DNA of 64,000 nt, taken from assembly GCF_003403035.1 (NCBI RefSeq), contig NZ_QURN01000001.1, forward strand, positions 248,001 through 312,000. The letters run 5' to 3'. Both the position numbers and the translations under genes were made by a program. A model generated the notes under the pieces. It saw nothing but the letters and a program-made list of their open reading frames with translations, ran no database searches and was not told the origin of the DNA. This stretch comes from Mesorhizobium denitrificans. GTDB taxonomy: Bacteria > Pseudomonadota > Alphaproteobacteria > Rhizobiales > Rhizobiaceae. This document shows, one piece after another, positions 52,975-62,588 of the stretch (its first letter is position 1; every line of letters starts with the position of its first letter).

Positions 52975-53891
52975 CTGAAGAAACGCGCGATCAGAAAGAC
53001 GCCATGACCCCAGCGACTCTCGCCCTAGAAGCCGCATCCGGCCGCCCACAGGCGCCGGCACGCCGGCAGGGGAGAGTCCGCTGGGACTTGGTGTTGCTGA
53101 TCGCGCCGCTGCTTATCCTGGTCGTCGCCATCTTCGACGTGCCGCTCCTGAACACGCTATACTGGAGCACCGTCGACGATGCCGGAAACCCGACCACCGA
53201 GCATTTCCGCGAGTTTGCCGAATCCTCCGCGTATATGCGCATCATCTGGCGTACGCTGGTCATCGCGCTGGAGGTGACTGCGATCACTGCGGTTGCCGGC
53301 TATGCGCTCGCCTACTGGATCACCAAGCTCGGCCGACGCCTGCGCATGGTCATGCTGGGGCTCGTGGTGACGACTTTCTGGGTCTCGATCCTGGTGCGCA
53401 CCTACGCCTGGATCGTCATCCTGGGAAATGCCGGCCTCGTCAATCGCACTCTGATGGACCTCGGCCTGATATCGAAACCAGTTCAGTTTCTCTATAACGA
53501 GCTTGGTATCCTGATTGGCATGGTCAACGTGCTTCTGCCTTTTCTGGTATTGCCGCTCTATGCCGCGATGGTCCGCCTCGATGAGCGACTGTTGCAGGTT
53601 GCCGAGACCTTGGGCGCGAGCCGCCTTCGCATCTTCTGGCAGGTGTTCTTCCCGCTGACGGTCCCGACACTTGCCGCATCTTGCATCCTCATCTTCATCC
53701 TCAGCCTCGGCTTCTACATCACGCCGGCAGTGCTGGGTGGCGGCAAGGTGCCGCTGGTGGCCAACATGATGGACCTTCTGATAAACCGCTTCGCGCGGTG
53801 GGAGATCGCGGCAGTGGTGTCGGTGGTGCTGATGGCCGTGACGCTTTCTCTCTACGCGATATACCAGTGGATACGGGAGCGCAGCGCATGA
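52971..53891 (+). CDS. Polyamine-type ABC importer, permease (PotB type), third system
   Basis: 306-residue permease with a hydrophilic N-terminal tail of about 38 residues, then about six membrane helices and EAA loop LLQVAETLGASRLRIFWQVFFP. The start may be GTG at 52971 (GTGA overlap) or ATG at 53004. The C-terminal GFYITPAVLGGGKVPLVANM matches PotB proteins. Confidence 0.92.
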   Translation: MTEETRDQKDAMTPATLALEAASGRPQAPARRQGRVRWDLVLLIAPLLILVVAIFDVPLLNTLYWSTVDDAGNPTTEHFREFAESSAYMRIIWRTLVIALEVTAITAVAGYALAYWITKLGRRLRMVMLGLVVTTFWVSILVRTYAWIVILGNAGLVNRTLMDLGLISKPVQFLYNELGILIGMVNVLLPFLVLPLYAAMVRLDERLLQVAETLGASRLRIFWQVFFPLTVPTLAASCILIFILSLGFYITPAVLGGGKVPLVANMMDLLINRFARWEIAAVVSVVLMAVTLSLYAIYQWIRERSA

Positions 53892-54691
53892 ACGCCCGTT
53901 CCAGGCTTTCCACGGTCTGGCTGACGGTGGTCGGCGCCTCGGTGCTGCTTTTCCTGTGTCTGCCGGTTCTCATCGTCGCCCCGATGTCGTTTTCCAGTGC
54001 CCAATCGCTGGAATTCCCGCCACCGAGCCTGTCGCTGCGCTGGTATGAGAATCTGCTGGGCAATCCGATCTGGATAGACGCCGGCAAGAATTCCCTGATG
54101 CTCGCCACTCTGTCCAGCAGCGCGGCCATCGTGCTGGGAACGCTGGCGGCATACGTTTTGGTTCGCGGCAACTTTCCGGGGCGTCACTTGCTTGAGGCGA
54201 ACTTCATGGCGCCAATGATCGTTCCCTCGATAATCACAGCGGTAGCGCTCTATATCTTCTTCGCCAGGATAGGCCTGCTCGGCAGCTTCACGGGCCTCGT
54301 ACTTGGCCATACCATTTTGGCCGTCCCCTATGTCGTGCTGATCATGCAAGCGGCGATCCGCTCATTCGACATACGCATCGAACAGGTGGCCGCCACGTTG
54401 GGCGCTTCGCAAAGGCAGATCCTTACGATGGTGGTGCTGCCCAACCTCGCCCCGAGCGCTGCCGCCGCTTGGATATTTACCTTCGTAATGAGCTTCGACG
54501 AGGTTGTCGTGACGCTGTTCATCTCGGGCACGACAACGACGATACCGAAACGCATGTTCAGCGAACTCATGCTGCAGGTGAATCCCACGATCACCGCCGT
54601 GGCAACGCTGCTTATCGCCTTCAACCTCGTTGCGCTTGCCGGCCTGTTACTTTTGACGCGGCGTCGTGGGTTTCCGGGAGGCATGGGCTGA
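53888..54691 (+). CDS. Polyamine-type ABC importer, permease (PotC type), third system
   Basis: 267-residue permease with about six membrane helices and EAA loop IEQVAATLGASQRQILTMVVLP. Overlaps the PotB-type gene by ATGA, and its stop shares a base with the following MaoC-like gene, so import and CoA chemistry are expressed as one operon. Confidence 0.92.
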   Translation: MNARSRLSTVWLTVVGASVLLFLCLPVLIVAPMSFSSAQSLEFPPPSLSLRWYENLLGNPIWIDAGKNSLMLATLSSSAAIVLGTLAAYVLVRGNFPGRHLLEANFMAPMIVPSIITAVALYIFFARIGLLGSFTGLVLGHTILAVPYVVLIMQAAIRSFDIRIEQVAATLGASQRQILTMVVLPNLAPSAAAAWIFTFVMSFDEVVVTLFISGTTTTIPKRMFSELMLQVNPTITAVATLLIAFNLVALAGLLLLTRRRGFPGGMG

Positions 54692-55104
54692 TGCAGCCGG
54701 GCGACATCCTCGATGAATGGCAGTTCACTGTCGAGGCGGGAAAGGTGCGCGAGTTTGCGCGCGCTGTCATGCAGCCGGACTGGGCCACCGCAGAGGTCGC
54801 GCCGCCAACCTTTCCGATGGTCGCTTCGGCTGGTTTCGTCGAGCGACTGGTGACCAGCATTCTAGCTCTCGACCGGTCCCGTACAGTGCATGGAGAGCAG
54901 GCTTTCGCATATGCTCGGCCGATCCATGCCGGTGATCATCTGCGCTGCAGGGCGCGGTTGGTGAGCGACGAGCACAAGCAGGGGCGGCGCGGCGGCACCA
55001 TGCGCGTGGTCGTCACAGAGATAGAATATACCGATCGCGACAATGGCGATCCGGTCTGCCGCGAGACGATGACGTCGATAGAGAAGGCGGCGACCTCGCC
55101 ATGA
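54691..55104 (+). CDS. Small MaoC-like/FAS1-like hotdog protein (non-catalytic partner)
   Basis: 137-residue single-hotdog protein of the MaoC dehydratase N-terminal type. It has PPTFPMVASAGFVERL (about residues 38-53) and HGEQAFAYARPIHAGDHLRC (about 66-85), but no D-x-N-P-x-H motif. By analogy with HadA/ChsH2-type pairs it is likely the structural partner of the next gene's product. It starts on the permease stop codon and overlaps the next gene. Confidence 0.85.
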   Translation: MQPGDILDEWQFTVEAGKVREFARAVMQPDWATAEVAPPTFPMVASAGFVERLVTSILALDRSRTVHGEQAFAYARPIHAGDHLRCRARLVSDEHKQGRRGGTMRVVVTEIEYTDRDNGDPVCRETMTSIEKAATSP

Positions 55105-55520
55105 CCCTGTCGCCTCTCGAGCCTATAGAATTTCCACCGCTTACGCGCACGGACCTGGTCCGCTACGCCGGCGCGTCCGGTGATTTCAATCCACTGCATC
55201 ACGATCACGACTTCGCCACCGACGCTGGCCTGCCTGACGTGATGGCGCATGGCATGCTGACGGCCGGGCTGCTCGGTACGGCGCTAACTCGCTGGTTTGG
55301 CGTCGGGAGCCTGTCGCGCTATTCAGTGCGGTTTCGCAGCCCGGTATGGCCGGCTGACCGGCTGGTCGCTCGCTGCACGGAGATTGCGCCTGCACCGGAC
55401 GATACCGGTTGTCTCGACGTAACGGCAGAAATGGTTCGCGCGCCGGACGATATAGTTCTTTCGGGGACGGCGAGGATACGTCGTAGCGCCATTATATCTG
55501 CATCGGGAAGCGTTCCATGA
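55101..55520 (+). CDS. MaoC family (R)-specific enoyl-CoA hydratase
   Basis: 139-residue hotdog hydratase with complete active site YAGASGDFNPLHHD (residues 22-35), D28 and H33 catalytic, and VMAHGMLTAGLL (about 47-58). With the previous gene's product it probably forms a heteromeric hydratase that adds water to an enoyl-CoA in the pathway. This contrasts with the double-hotdog protein at 46.9 kb, whose His is replaced. Confidence 0.9.
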   Translation: MTLSPLEPIEFPPLTRTDLVRYAGASGDFNPLHHDHDFATDAGLPDVMAHGMLTAGLLGTALTRWFGVGSLSRYSVRFRSPVWPADRLVARCTEIAPAPDDTGCLDVTAEMVRAPDDIVLSGTARIRRSAIISASGSVP

Positions 55521-55981
55521 CAGCAAATTGCTTCGTCCGCCCTGCTGCTCCCGCCGATCGCGATGCGTTTCTGAGCATGTGGAGCAATTTCGTCGCACTG
55601 GCGCCGGACGAACCCGGCAACCCCGATATCGGCGAATTGAACTGGAATCGCATCATGGACACCGGCTGCGGCCTGCGCTGCCTGATCGCCTGCGCATCCG
55701 ACACGACACCGGCCGGTTTCACCCTCTATCTAGCATTCCCGTTTACCTGGAGCCGTGGTGACGCCTGTTATCTTCAAGACATCTATGTTGACGCCAGCTA
55801 TCGAGGGAAAGGAATCGCTCAGGCGATGCTGACTGAGCTCAAATCAATCGGCGAGAGCGCCGGCTGGTACAAGATCTTTTGGATGACACAACCCGACAAC
55901 CACGCAGCGCAGCGTCTCTACGAAAAGGTCGCGCAGCGCATGGACTATCTTCGCTACGATCTTGTCGTCGGCCCACCCTGA
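55517..55981 (+). CDS. GNAT family N-acetyltransferase
   Basis: 154-residue acetyltransferase with motif A as CYLQDIYVDASYRGKGIAQA (about residues 82-101), where RGKGIA binds acetyl-CoA. It overlaps the MaoC gene by 4 bp and ends the plus-strand operon. It may acetylate an amine intermediate; the M20 deacylase of the opposite arm could reverse this. Confidence 0.88.
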   Translation: MTANCFVRPAAPADRDAFLSMWSNFVALAPDEPGNPDIGELNWNRIMDTGCGLRCLIACASDTTPAGFTLYLAFPFTWSRGDACYLQDIYVDASYRGKGIAQAMLTELKSIGESAGWYKIFWMTQPDNHAAQRLYEKVAQRMDYLRYDLVVGPP

Positions 55982-56128
55982 TATAGTGCTCACGGCAATT
56001 GGCGAACATCGACACCCGTCGCCATCCAATCCCGTCCAAAAAGTTGCAGCTCTTATGCACGTCTGCGCCTGCTTCACGGGCGCGGCAAGGCTCGGCTCTA
56101 TTGCTTCGTGGTTTTGCGGCAGCTGACG

Positions 56129-57796
56129 TTATGATCTCGTAAATCGATCGAGTACGTTACGGGTGATCTGCTCAGTAAAGCGGTCGCCGCGCTTAAGACC
56201 CATGACCCACTCGCATGTAGCGGCAGTCAGCACCTCGCCTTTGCCGCGCGTCATGTGCACCATCATTCCGGCGCCGTATTTGTAGCGGGCGAGGGCTTCC
56301 GGCGTAACCTCGCCGGCGACGCATTTCACCAGACCCTCATGGTCACTGCTGCGAACATAATAGCGGAATCCTTCGCCGTCCGGCTCGTCCTCGGCAAGCA
56401 CCGCCGGCGCCATGGCGAGAATCTCGATCGCCTCCGGCTGGCCATCGACGGGAACGGGGTAGGGCAGGCCATGCCTGAAGGTGTAGTCAAGACCGTCGAC
56501 CTCGTAGGCAAAGATGCGCTCCTTGTCGCCAAAGATGTCGGCATAGTGCAGCCCGGTGCGGGCAAACGCCCAATGCCCCGGGCGGTAGACGGTGAACCCC
56601 TTCTGCCCGTGTGGTGCGAAGCCACCCCAGGACGCATAAAGTCCATGCAATCCGTTGACACCGACCGTCGAGGCGCCCGGCCACGCAACGTCCTTGTCTT
56701 CCCATGCGGTCGACAGCAGATGCGCCTTATCGGTACCGGCGACGGGGTCGGTGTTTATGGCATTGAACTTGTGGCAGATCTGGCGCTTGCCGTCGTCTTC
56801 CAGGCGGATCTGCCAGAGAAAATTGGCGCCGAAGCGCGCAAGCCTGCCGCCACGCTCGACATAGGCTTCGATCGCCAGCCGCATCTCGCGGGTCCAATAC
56901 TCGTCGTGGCCAACGATGGCCACACACGGATAGGCGTCGAGCAGCTCCGGCCTGTAGTGGAGGTCTGTCTGTGTGATCATGTCGAGCTGGTAACCTTCCT
57001 TCTCTGCCCACACGACGAAATGGCGGTCGAACTGCGCCCAACCGGCGGCTGCGTAGTACTGGCCAAAGCCGTTGGCATAAGCCCATTCCTTCATCGGATA
57101 GCGCGGTGCGTCGCCGAATTCCGGCAGCGGATCGGCGCAGATGCGCGGCGCGCCGGGCGGCAACCAGACCACGCCGCGGGTCCATGGGCGCTCAAGCGAG
57201 AGCACCGGTGAGGGCTGGTCCGCGTCCGGACCGGCAACGCCGAAATAGTGGTTGGCACCGCCAAAATCATTATAGGCGGTCCAGGTGCCGGTCGGCAGGA
57301 TCATCAGGATCTTGGCGCGGCGAGTGGCTTCTGTCGGGCGCACAACGAAAAAATGATGCTGTATGAATTTGCCGCCATTGGCGCGAGCGCAGGTCGAGAC
57401 GACGCGATAGAAGCCCGAGCGTAGGTCAGTGGGCAGTCGCCAGCGATGGCTGATCGGCCAGCCGCAGCCGGAGCGGTATGCATCCGCCGGCGTCGGCGCG
57501 AAGACGCCGGGGATGTCCTCGACCTTGAGGATTGTCTCCGGCCGATAGCCGTCGCGGTAGATCTCCAGCGTCCACTGCGGAGCAGTAGTCGAGGAATGGA
57601 AAACAACCTCGTCGCCCGGATCATAGGACATGGTATCGGTGTAGGTGTAGACCTCTGGCAGAGCAGGTTCGCCACGCGGTGCCTCGTACCAGGGATTTGA
57701 GTGCCAATGCTCGTCGGCGGGCATGGCCCACGCTTTGCGCGGACGGATGTTGACAGGGCCGAGTTCGGGCGGAACGAAATCGTCTTCACGGGACAT
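56129..57796 (-). CDS. N,N-dimethylformamidase large-subunit-like protein
   Basis: 555-residue protein resembling the large subunit of DMFase, an iron-tyrosine enzyme that hydrolyses dimethylformamide. It has an N-terminal beta-rich domain (about residues 45-155) with YTYTDTMSYDPGDEVVFHSS and IYRDGYR, then a glutamine-amidotransferase-like part with TWTAYNDFGGANHYF (about 171-185) and GHDEYW (296-301), both typical of the family. I see no small-subunit gene nearby, so activity on DMF itself is doubtful. It is the last gene of the minus-strand operon with SMP-30 and an oligopeptide-type importer, so C-N cleavage of an imported amide is likely. Confidence 0.85.
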   Translation of the reverse strand: MSREDDFVPPELGPVNIRPRKAWAMPADEHWHSNPWYEAPRGEPALPEVYTYTDTMSYDPGDEVVFHSSTTAPQWTLEIYRDGYRPETILKVEDIPGVFAPTPADAYRSGCGWPISHRWRLPTDLRSGFYRVVSTCARANGGKFIQHHFFVVRPTEATRRAKILMILPTGTWTAYNDFGGANHYFGVAGPDADQPSPVLSLERPWTRGVVWLPPGAPRICADPLPEFGDAPRYPMKEWAYANGFGQYYAAAGWAQFDRHFVVWAEKEGYQLDMITQTDLHYRPELLDAYPCVAIVGHDEYWTREMRLAIEAYVERGGRLARFGANFLWQIRLEDDGKRQICHKFNAINTDPVAGTDKAHLLSTAWEDKDVAWPGASTVGVNGLHGLYASWGGFAPHGQKGFTVYRPGHWAFARTGLHYADIFGDKERIFAYEVDGLDYTFRHGLPYPVPVDGQPEAIEILAMAPAVLAEDEPDGEGFRYYVRSSDHEGLVKCVAGEVTPEALARYKYGAGMMVHMTRGKGEVLTAATCEWVMGLKRGDRFTEQITRNVLDRFTRS

Positions 57797-57831
57797 GGGC
57801 TTGCTCTCTCAGGTCATCAGCAGGAAGGTCA

Positions 57832-58677
57832 TTAAAGCGGGTAGGAGACGAGTTGGCCTGGCAGGCCGAGCGTCACCCAGAGCCGACCGTCATGAACGCA
57901 GCAATTGGTCGGGTCACTGCCTTCACCACAATCGATCATCATGATGAGCTGGCCTTTGGTGTCGAGAACTGCGATCCGGTCGCCGGTGCTGCCGGTGACG
58001 TAGAGCAGGCCCTCATGGAAGACCATTCCGTCTGGATTGAAGCGGTCGTCGAGGCGAACCCATTCGATCATCTCGCCGACGCTGCCGTCGTTCCAGTCGC
58101 AGCGCATCAGACGATGCTCCATCGTGATGCCGACGATCAGCGAGCCGTCGGGATGGAACACCAGCCCGTTCGGGAAGCCGCTCATCTTGGCCAGCGCACG
58201 GACTTTTCGGTCCTGACCCGCTGCAAGCAGTTGCCCGCCATGATAGGCATTGGCGTTGGCGCCGAGCACTTCCCAGTTCTGCGGATCGGTGAATACGATC
58301 TCGCCTGTCGGCGTGAAGATGAGATCATTTGGCCGCGACGGTTTTGCGCCCGGAAGTTGGTCAGCAAAATTCTCCCAGCGGCCGTCGGGTTGCAGGCGCT
58401 GGATGCAGCCGGGAATCATCGGCTCGGCGAGATGCAACGTCTCCAACGATTCTGGCGCAAGCCCGCCATTGTTGCAGATATATAGTGCGCCGTCGGGGCC
58501 AAGCCGCATGCCGTTCGGCGCACCAGGGAGGGCGGCCAACTCGCGTACGACGCCGTCCGTGAAGGCGCGGACATTGGCATGAAGGAGGTCGACGAAGGCG
58601 ATCGAACCATCTGGCAGCGCGACCGGACCTTCCGGAAAGCCCAAGCCAGTCACATGGATTTCCTTGGTCCGCTTCAT
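57832..58677 (-). CDS. SMP-30/gluconolactonase family protein
   Basis: 281-residue six-bladed beta-propeller lactonase or hydrolase. The metal-binding Glu sits in LGFPEGPVALPDGS (about residues 12-25), the Asn in SRPNDLIFTPTGEIVFTD (about 113-130), and Asp in RFNPDGMVFHEGLLYVTG. Such enzymes open lactones or cleave esters with Ca or Zn. It lies between the importer ATPase and the DMFase-like gene; spacings of 26 and 35 bp suggest cotranscription. Confidence 0.88.
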   Translation of the reverse strand: MKRTKEIHVTGLGFPEGPVALPDGSIAFVDLLHANVRAFTDGVVRELAALPGAPNGMRLGPDGALYICNNGGLAPESLETLHLAEPMIPGCIQRLQPDGRWENFADQLPGAKPSRPNDLIFTPTGEIVFTDPQNWEVLGANANAYHGGQLLAAGQDRKVRALAKMSGFPNGLVFHPDGSLIVGITMEHRLMRCDWNDGSVGEMIEWVRLDDRFNPDGMVFHEGLLYVTGSTGDRIAVLDTKGQLIMMIDCGEGSDPTNCCVHDGRLWVTLGLPGQLVSYPL

Positions 58678-58703
58678 TTTGTCTCCCTTGTTCTCGTTAC
58701 GCC

Positions 58704-59723
58704 TCAGCCGGCAAGAGGCAGCCCGCGCCTGTCACGCCCGACCTCGGCGCCCGCACGCGCCGTCTCGTCGGGCGCGAGGTGACAGGCAACCATCTGGCCA
58801 GTGCCGGGCATAGCGCGCAGTGGCGGCACATTTGTCCGGCAGATGTCACGTGCCAGGTGGCAGCGCGGGTGGAATCGGCAGCCAGATGGCACGTCCGCCG
58901 GATTAGGCGGGTCACCGGAAAGCATGATCCGCTTCCACCCGACCTGGCGGCGCGCGGCAAGCGTTGGCGCGGCCGACAGCAGGGCCTGTGTGTAGGGATG
59001 CAGCGGCCGCTGCATTATCTCGTCAGCCGTCCCCTGCTCGATGATGGTGCCGAGATACATCACTGCAATGCGGTCGGCGACATGGCCGATGACGTCGAGG
59101 TCATGCGAGATGATCAGGTAGGAAATGCCGCGCTTGCGCTGGATCTGCAGCATCAGGTTGACAATCTGCGCCTGGATCGACGGATCGAGCGCCGATGTCG
59201 GCTCGTCGGCGACGATGATTTCCGGCTCGAGCGCCAGTGCGCGCACGATTGCGATGCGCTGCAACTGGCCACCGGAAAACTGGCCGGGTAGTTTTTGTAT
59301 ATCGATGTTCTCCAGCCCGACGAAAGACAGCAGCTCGCGGATGCGCGCTTCGAGCCCGGCGCCGAGCTTGACGCCATGCGTATCGAAAGGCTCGCGCATC
59401 ACTTCGGCGATCGTCATGCGCGCATTGAGCGATGCGAGCGGGTCCTGAAACACGGCCTGCAACCGGCGGCGGATGGGCAACATGCGCCGGCCGGTCAAGC
59501 CGGTGACGTCGACGCCGTCGAAGCGCACGCGACCGTCCGTCACGTCGACCAGCTTGAGCGCCAGCCGGGCAAGGGTGGACTTGCCGCATCCACTCTCGCC
59601 AACCAGCCCCAACGTCTCTCCCTTGCCAACCGCGAGCGAAACACCAGCCACCGCCTGCACGGCGCGGCCGCCGCGGCGCTGCGAGAAGGTTTTCGAGACG
59701 GCGTCGAGTTCGAGCAGCGCCAT
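58704..59723 (-). CDS. Oligopeptide-type ABC importer, ATP-binding protein (DppF type)
   Basis: 339-residue ATPase with Walker A GESGCGKST, signature FSGGQLQRIAIVRA, Walker B IIVADEPTSALD, and the C-terminal oligopeptide/nickel domain with the Cys-rich GCRFHPRC-x-C pattern (about residues 293-300). The ATG at 59723 has a GGAG site; the longer open frame is a shadow. Works with the DppD-type ATPase encoded just upstream. Confidence 0.93.
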   Translation of the reverse strand: MALLELDAVSKTFSQRRGGRAVQAVAGVSLAVGKGETLGLVGESGCGKSTLARLALKLVDVTDGRVRFDGVDVTGLTGRRMLPIRRRLQAVFQDPLASLNARMTIAEVMREPFDTHGVKLGAGLEARIRELLSFVGLENIDIQKLPGQFSGGQLQRIAIVRALALEPEIIVADEPTSALDPSIQAQIVNLMLQIQRKRGISYLIISHDLDVIGHVADRIAVMYLGTIIEQGTADEIMQRPLHPYTQALLSAAPTLAARRQVGWKRIMLSGDPPNPADVPSGCRFHPRCHLARDICRTNVPPLRAMPGTGQMVACHLAPDETARAGAEVGRDRRGLPLAG

Positions 59724-59725
59724 GG

Positions 59726-60712
59726 TTAGCTCCTCGCGACCTGAAGAGACATTGCTACCTCGATCGGATGATGGCAGGCGAGCTCCACGGCGCCGAATTT
59801 GCGCCGCGGCGGCTCGACAGTGTTGCAATCGTCCTGCGCGCGCGGGCAGCGCGGATGGAAGCGGCATCCAGCGGGGAAGGCGCCCAACCCAGGCGCGCCG
59901 CCGACAATCGCGTTGAGCTCCTGCTTGGCCGGTGTCTGCGAAATCATGGCGCTGGTCATCAGCGCCGCGGTGTAAGGATGTGAGGGCTGCAGCATGATGG
60001 AATCGGCCGGCCCGATCTCAGCAATTCGGCCAGCGTAGAGCACGAGGATCCGGTCGGCCACTTCAGCAACCACGCCCATGTCGTGGGTGATAAGGATGAT
60101 CGTCAACGCCAGCTCGCGCTTCAGGTCTGCAAGCAACTCGAGGATCTGCGCCTTGATGGTGACATCAAGCGCCGTCGTCGGCTCGTCGGCGATCAGCAGG
60201 CTCGGGTTGGCGGCCAGCGCCATCGCGATCATGGCGCGCTGCCGCATACCGCCGCTGATCTCGTGCGGATAGGCCGAAGCGACACGGCGCGGGTCGGGAA
60301 TACGAACGCGCTCCAGCATCTCCACCGCGCGCTTGTTTGCCTCGGCTCGGTCGGCAAGGCCGTGAGCGGTAAGCGTTTCCGCGATCTGGTCGCCGACCGG
60401 CCAGACCGGGTTCAGCGAGCTCAACGGATCCTGATAGATCAGACCGATCTCCGGGCCGCGCAGCTTGCGCAATTCGGCATCGGGCCGATTCAGCATTTCG
60501 CGATCCTTGAAGCGGATCGAGCCTGAGACGAAGGCAGTGGGCGGCTGCAGCCCGGCGATCGACATGCCGGTGAGCGACTTGCCCGACCCGGACTCGCCGA
60601 TGATGACGAAGGTCTCGCCCGCTTCGACGTCGAAGGATATGCCATCCACCGCTACCAGATTCTGGCCCTCGCGCTGGAAACCGATTGCGAAGTCGCGAAC
60701 TGAGAGGATCAT
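59726..60712 (-). CDS. Oligopeptide-type ABC importer, ATP-binding protein (DppD type)
   Basis: 328-residue ATPase with Walker A GESGSGKSLTG, signature ISGGMRQRAMIAMA, Walker B LLIADEPTTALD and a C-terminal GCRFHPRCPRAQDDC cysteine cluster. The frame stays open for another 281 codons upstream across the DppC permease gene, but the real start is the ATG at 60712, which overlaps the permease stop. Confidence 0.93.
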   Translation of the reverse strand: MILSVRDFAIGFQREGQNLVAVDGISFDVEAGETFVIIGESGSGKSLTGMSIAGLQPPTAFVSGSIRFKDREMLNRPDAELRKLRGPEIGLIYQDPLSSLNPVWPVGDQIAETLTAHGLADRAEANKRAVEMLERVRIPDPRRVASAYPHEISGGMRQRAMIAMALAANPSLLIADEPTTALDVTIKAQILELLADLKRELALTIILITHDMGVVAEVADRILVLYAGRIAEIGPADSIMLQPSHPYTAALMTSAMISQTPAKQELNAIVGGAPGLGAFPAGCRFHPRCPRAQDDCNTVEPPRRKFGAVELACHHPIEVAMSLQVARS

Positions 60713-61545
60713 GCGGCGCGCCTCGAAGCGAGCGCATCGCCGATCAGCGAGAAAGCGGTGGCCGTCAGCATGATCATCGTGCCGGGAAAGACCAGATACC
60801 ACCAGGCAGAGCCGAAATAGGGGCGGGAGTCGCGGATCAGCAGGCCCCATTCCGGCGTCGGCGAATTGGCACCGAGGCCGAGGAAGGAGAGGGCCGTGAC
60901 GGCGACCAGCGCATAGCCGATGTCTGTGGTGACGCGCACATTCACCTCCTGGACGACAAAGGGAATGATGTGGCGGCGCAGGATAGTCATCTCGGAAACG
61001 CCGAGCGCGCGGGCGGCCTCGACATGCGGCCGTTCGCGCAGGCGCAGCACCTCGCCGCGCACCAGCCGCGCATAACCCGGCCACCAGATGATGGCAAGCG
61101 ACAGCGCCACGCTGTCGAGGCCACGTCCGATGGAGGCGGCGACGGCGAGCGCCAGAACTAGTGCCGGAAAGCCGAAGAAGAGATCGACGATGCGCATCAT
61201 CAAATTGTCGATTCCCCGGCGCGCCATGCCGGAGATCGCGCCGTAGATCACGCCGAACAGGGCGGAGGCGAAGACAATGGCGATCGCAACGCCGAGCGAA
61301 TAGCGGGTTCCGTAGACGATCCGCGAGAATACATCGCGGCCACCCTCGTCCGTGCCGAAGATGTGCGTAAGGCTCGGCGGCTTCAGCCGGTCGGCCATGG
61401 CGAGTGCGATCGGGTCGTGCGGCGCGATCACGCCAGGCAGAAGTGTGAAGGCTGCCAGTATCGCCAGCACCAGCAACGCGAGCGGCAGCAGCACGCCTTT
61501 CGGCCTCGTGATGGTCCAGCGCGCAGGTTGGGTGGAAATGCTCAT
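60709..61545 (-). CDS. Oligopeptide-type ABC importer, permease (DppC type)
   Basis: 278-residue permease with an N-terminal OppC-type segment, about six membrane helices, and EAA loop VEAARALGVSEMTILRRHIIP. The DEGGRDVFSRIVYGTRYSL block (about residues 70-88) is diagnostic of DppC/OppC. Overlaps neighbours on both sides by 4 bp. Confidence 0.93.
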   Translation of the reverse strand: MSISTQPARWTITRPKGVLLPLALLVLAILAAFTLLPGVIAPHDPIALAMADRLKPPSLTHIFGTDEGGRDVFSRIVYGTRYSLGVAIAIVFASALFGVIYGAISGMARRGIDNLMMRIVDLFFGFPALVLALAVAASIGRGLDSVALSLAIIWWPGYARLVRGEVLRLRERPHVEAARALGVSEMTILRRHIIPFVVQEVNVRVTTDIGYALVAVTALSFLGLGANSPTPEWGLLIRDSRPYFGSAWWYLVFPGTMIMLTATAFSLIGDALASRRAA

Positions 61546-62555
61546 GAGCCGACACTCTGCACGCGCGGATCGATCACCGGATAGAGTAGATCCATCACGA
61601 GGTTGATGATCACGAAGCCAGCCGTCGAGACGATCGCCAGTGCGATGACCGGAGAATAGTCGAAGACTTGGAACGATTGGTAGGCGTAGAGGCCGATGCC
61701 GGGCCAGTCGAAGATCACCTCGACCAGGATAACCCAGCTGATCATGTAGCCGAACTGCATGGTGGTTGCTGTCAGGATCGGCGAGAGCGCATTGCGCAAG
61801 ATGTGCTTGAACAGGATGCGGTTCGGCGACAGGCCCTTGCCGCGTGCCGTGCGCACATAGAGCCGGCTCTGTTCCTGGATGAGGGCGGCGCGCGATAGCC
61901 TTGTGCCCACCGCAAGCAGATTGACGACGATGGTCGCGGCGGGGAGGGTCAGATGCTTCAGGCTGGCAAGAAAGGCCGAGAGGCTGCCGGCGAGCAGGGA
62001 ATCGATCAGCAGGAAGCCGCTGACCACGGGCGGCACCGTCTCGCGGATCGGGAAGCGCGCGCCGAGCGGCAGCCAGTGCAATTTGTAGAAGAAGAAGAAC
62101 TGTAGCGTCATGCCGAGCCAGAAAACCGGGATCCCGGTGCCGATCATGGTGATGAGGCGAATGGTGCCGTCCACCGTGCCGCCGGGGTGGCGAGCCGCGA
62201 GCACCGCCAGCGAGAAGCTAATTGCCAAATAGAGGACGAAGCTGAAGGTCAGAAGCTCCAGCGTCGCCGGTAGATACTGCTTGAGGTCGGTGCTGACACT
62301 GCGACGCGTGCGAATGGACTGGCCGAGATCACCCTTGGCGAGGCCGATCATGTAGGAGGCAAACTGCTCCGGCAACGGACGGTCGAGACCGTGCTCTGCG
62401 CGGATGCGCTGCACGGTCTCCTCAGAGGCGTTCTGGCCAGCCAGGAAGGCGGCGGGGTCGGCTGGAACGACACGGCTGAGAAAGAAGGTTATGACCGCAA
62501 CCGCAATGAGGACGAGAAGGCCCCAAACCAGACGCTTGAAAAGGAATGCGATCAC
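61542..62555 (-). CDS. Oligopeptide-type ABC importer, permease (DppB type)
   Basis: 337-residue permease with about six membrane helices. DppB/OppB hallmarks are VVPADPAAFLAGQNASEETV near the N-terminus, LPLGARFP in the periplasmic region, and the EAA-like loop YVRTARGKGLSPNRILFKHILRN. Overlaps the DppC-type gene by 4 bp. Confidence 0.93.
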   Translation of the reverse strand: MIAFLFKRLVWGLLVLIAVAVITFFLSRVVPADPAAFLAGQNASEETVQRIRAEHGLDRPLPEQFASYMIGLAKGDLGQSIRTRRSVSTDLKQYLPATLELLTFSFVLYLAISFSLAVLAARHPGGTVDGTIRLITMIGTGIPVFWLGMTLQFFFFYKLHWLPLGARFPIRETVPPVVSGFLLIDSLLAGSLSAFLASLKHLTLPAATIVVNLLAVGTRLSRAALIQEQSRLYVRTARGKGLSPNRILFKHILRNALSPILTATTMQFGYMISWVILVEVIFDWPGIGLYAYQSFQVFDYSPVIALAIVSTAGFVIINLVMDLLYPVIDPRVQSVGS

Positions 62556-62588
62556 AACCGTGCTGTCCGTATGCCCACCCCGCTGCTG

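Noticed and set aside
60713-61555. N-terminal extension of the DppD-type ATPase frame across the DppC gene
   Set aside because: The added 281 residues are Arg/Ala/His-rich frame-shadow sequence; the ATG at 60712 overlaps the permease stop as expected in this operon.
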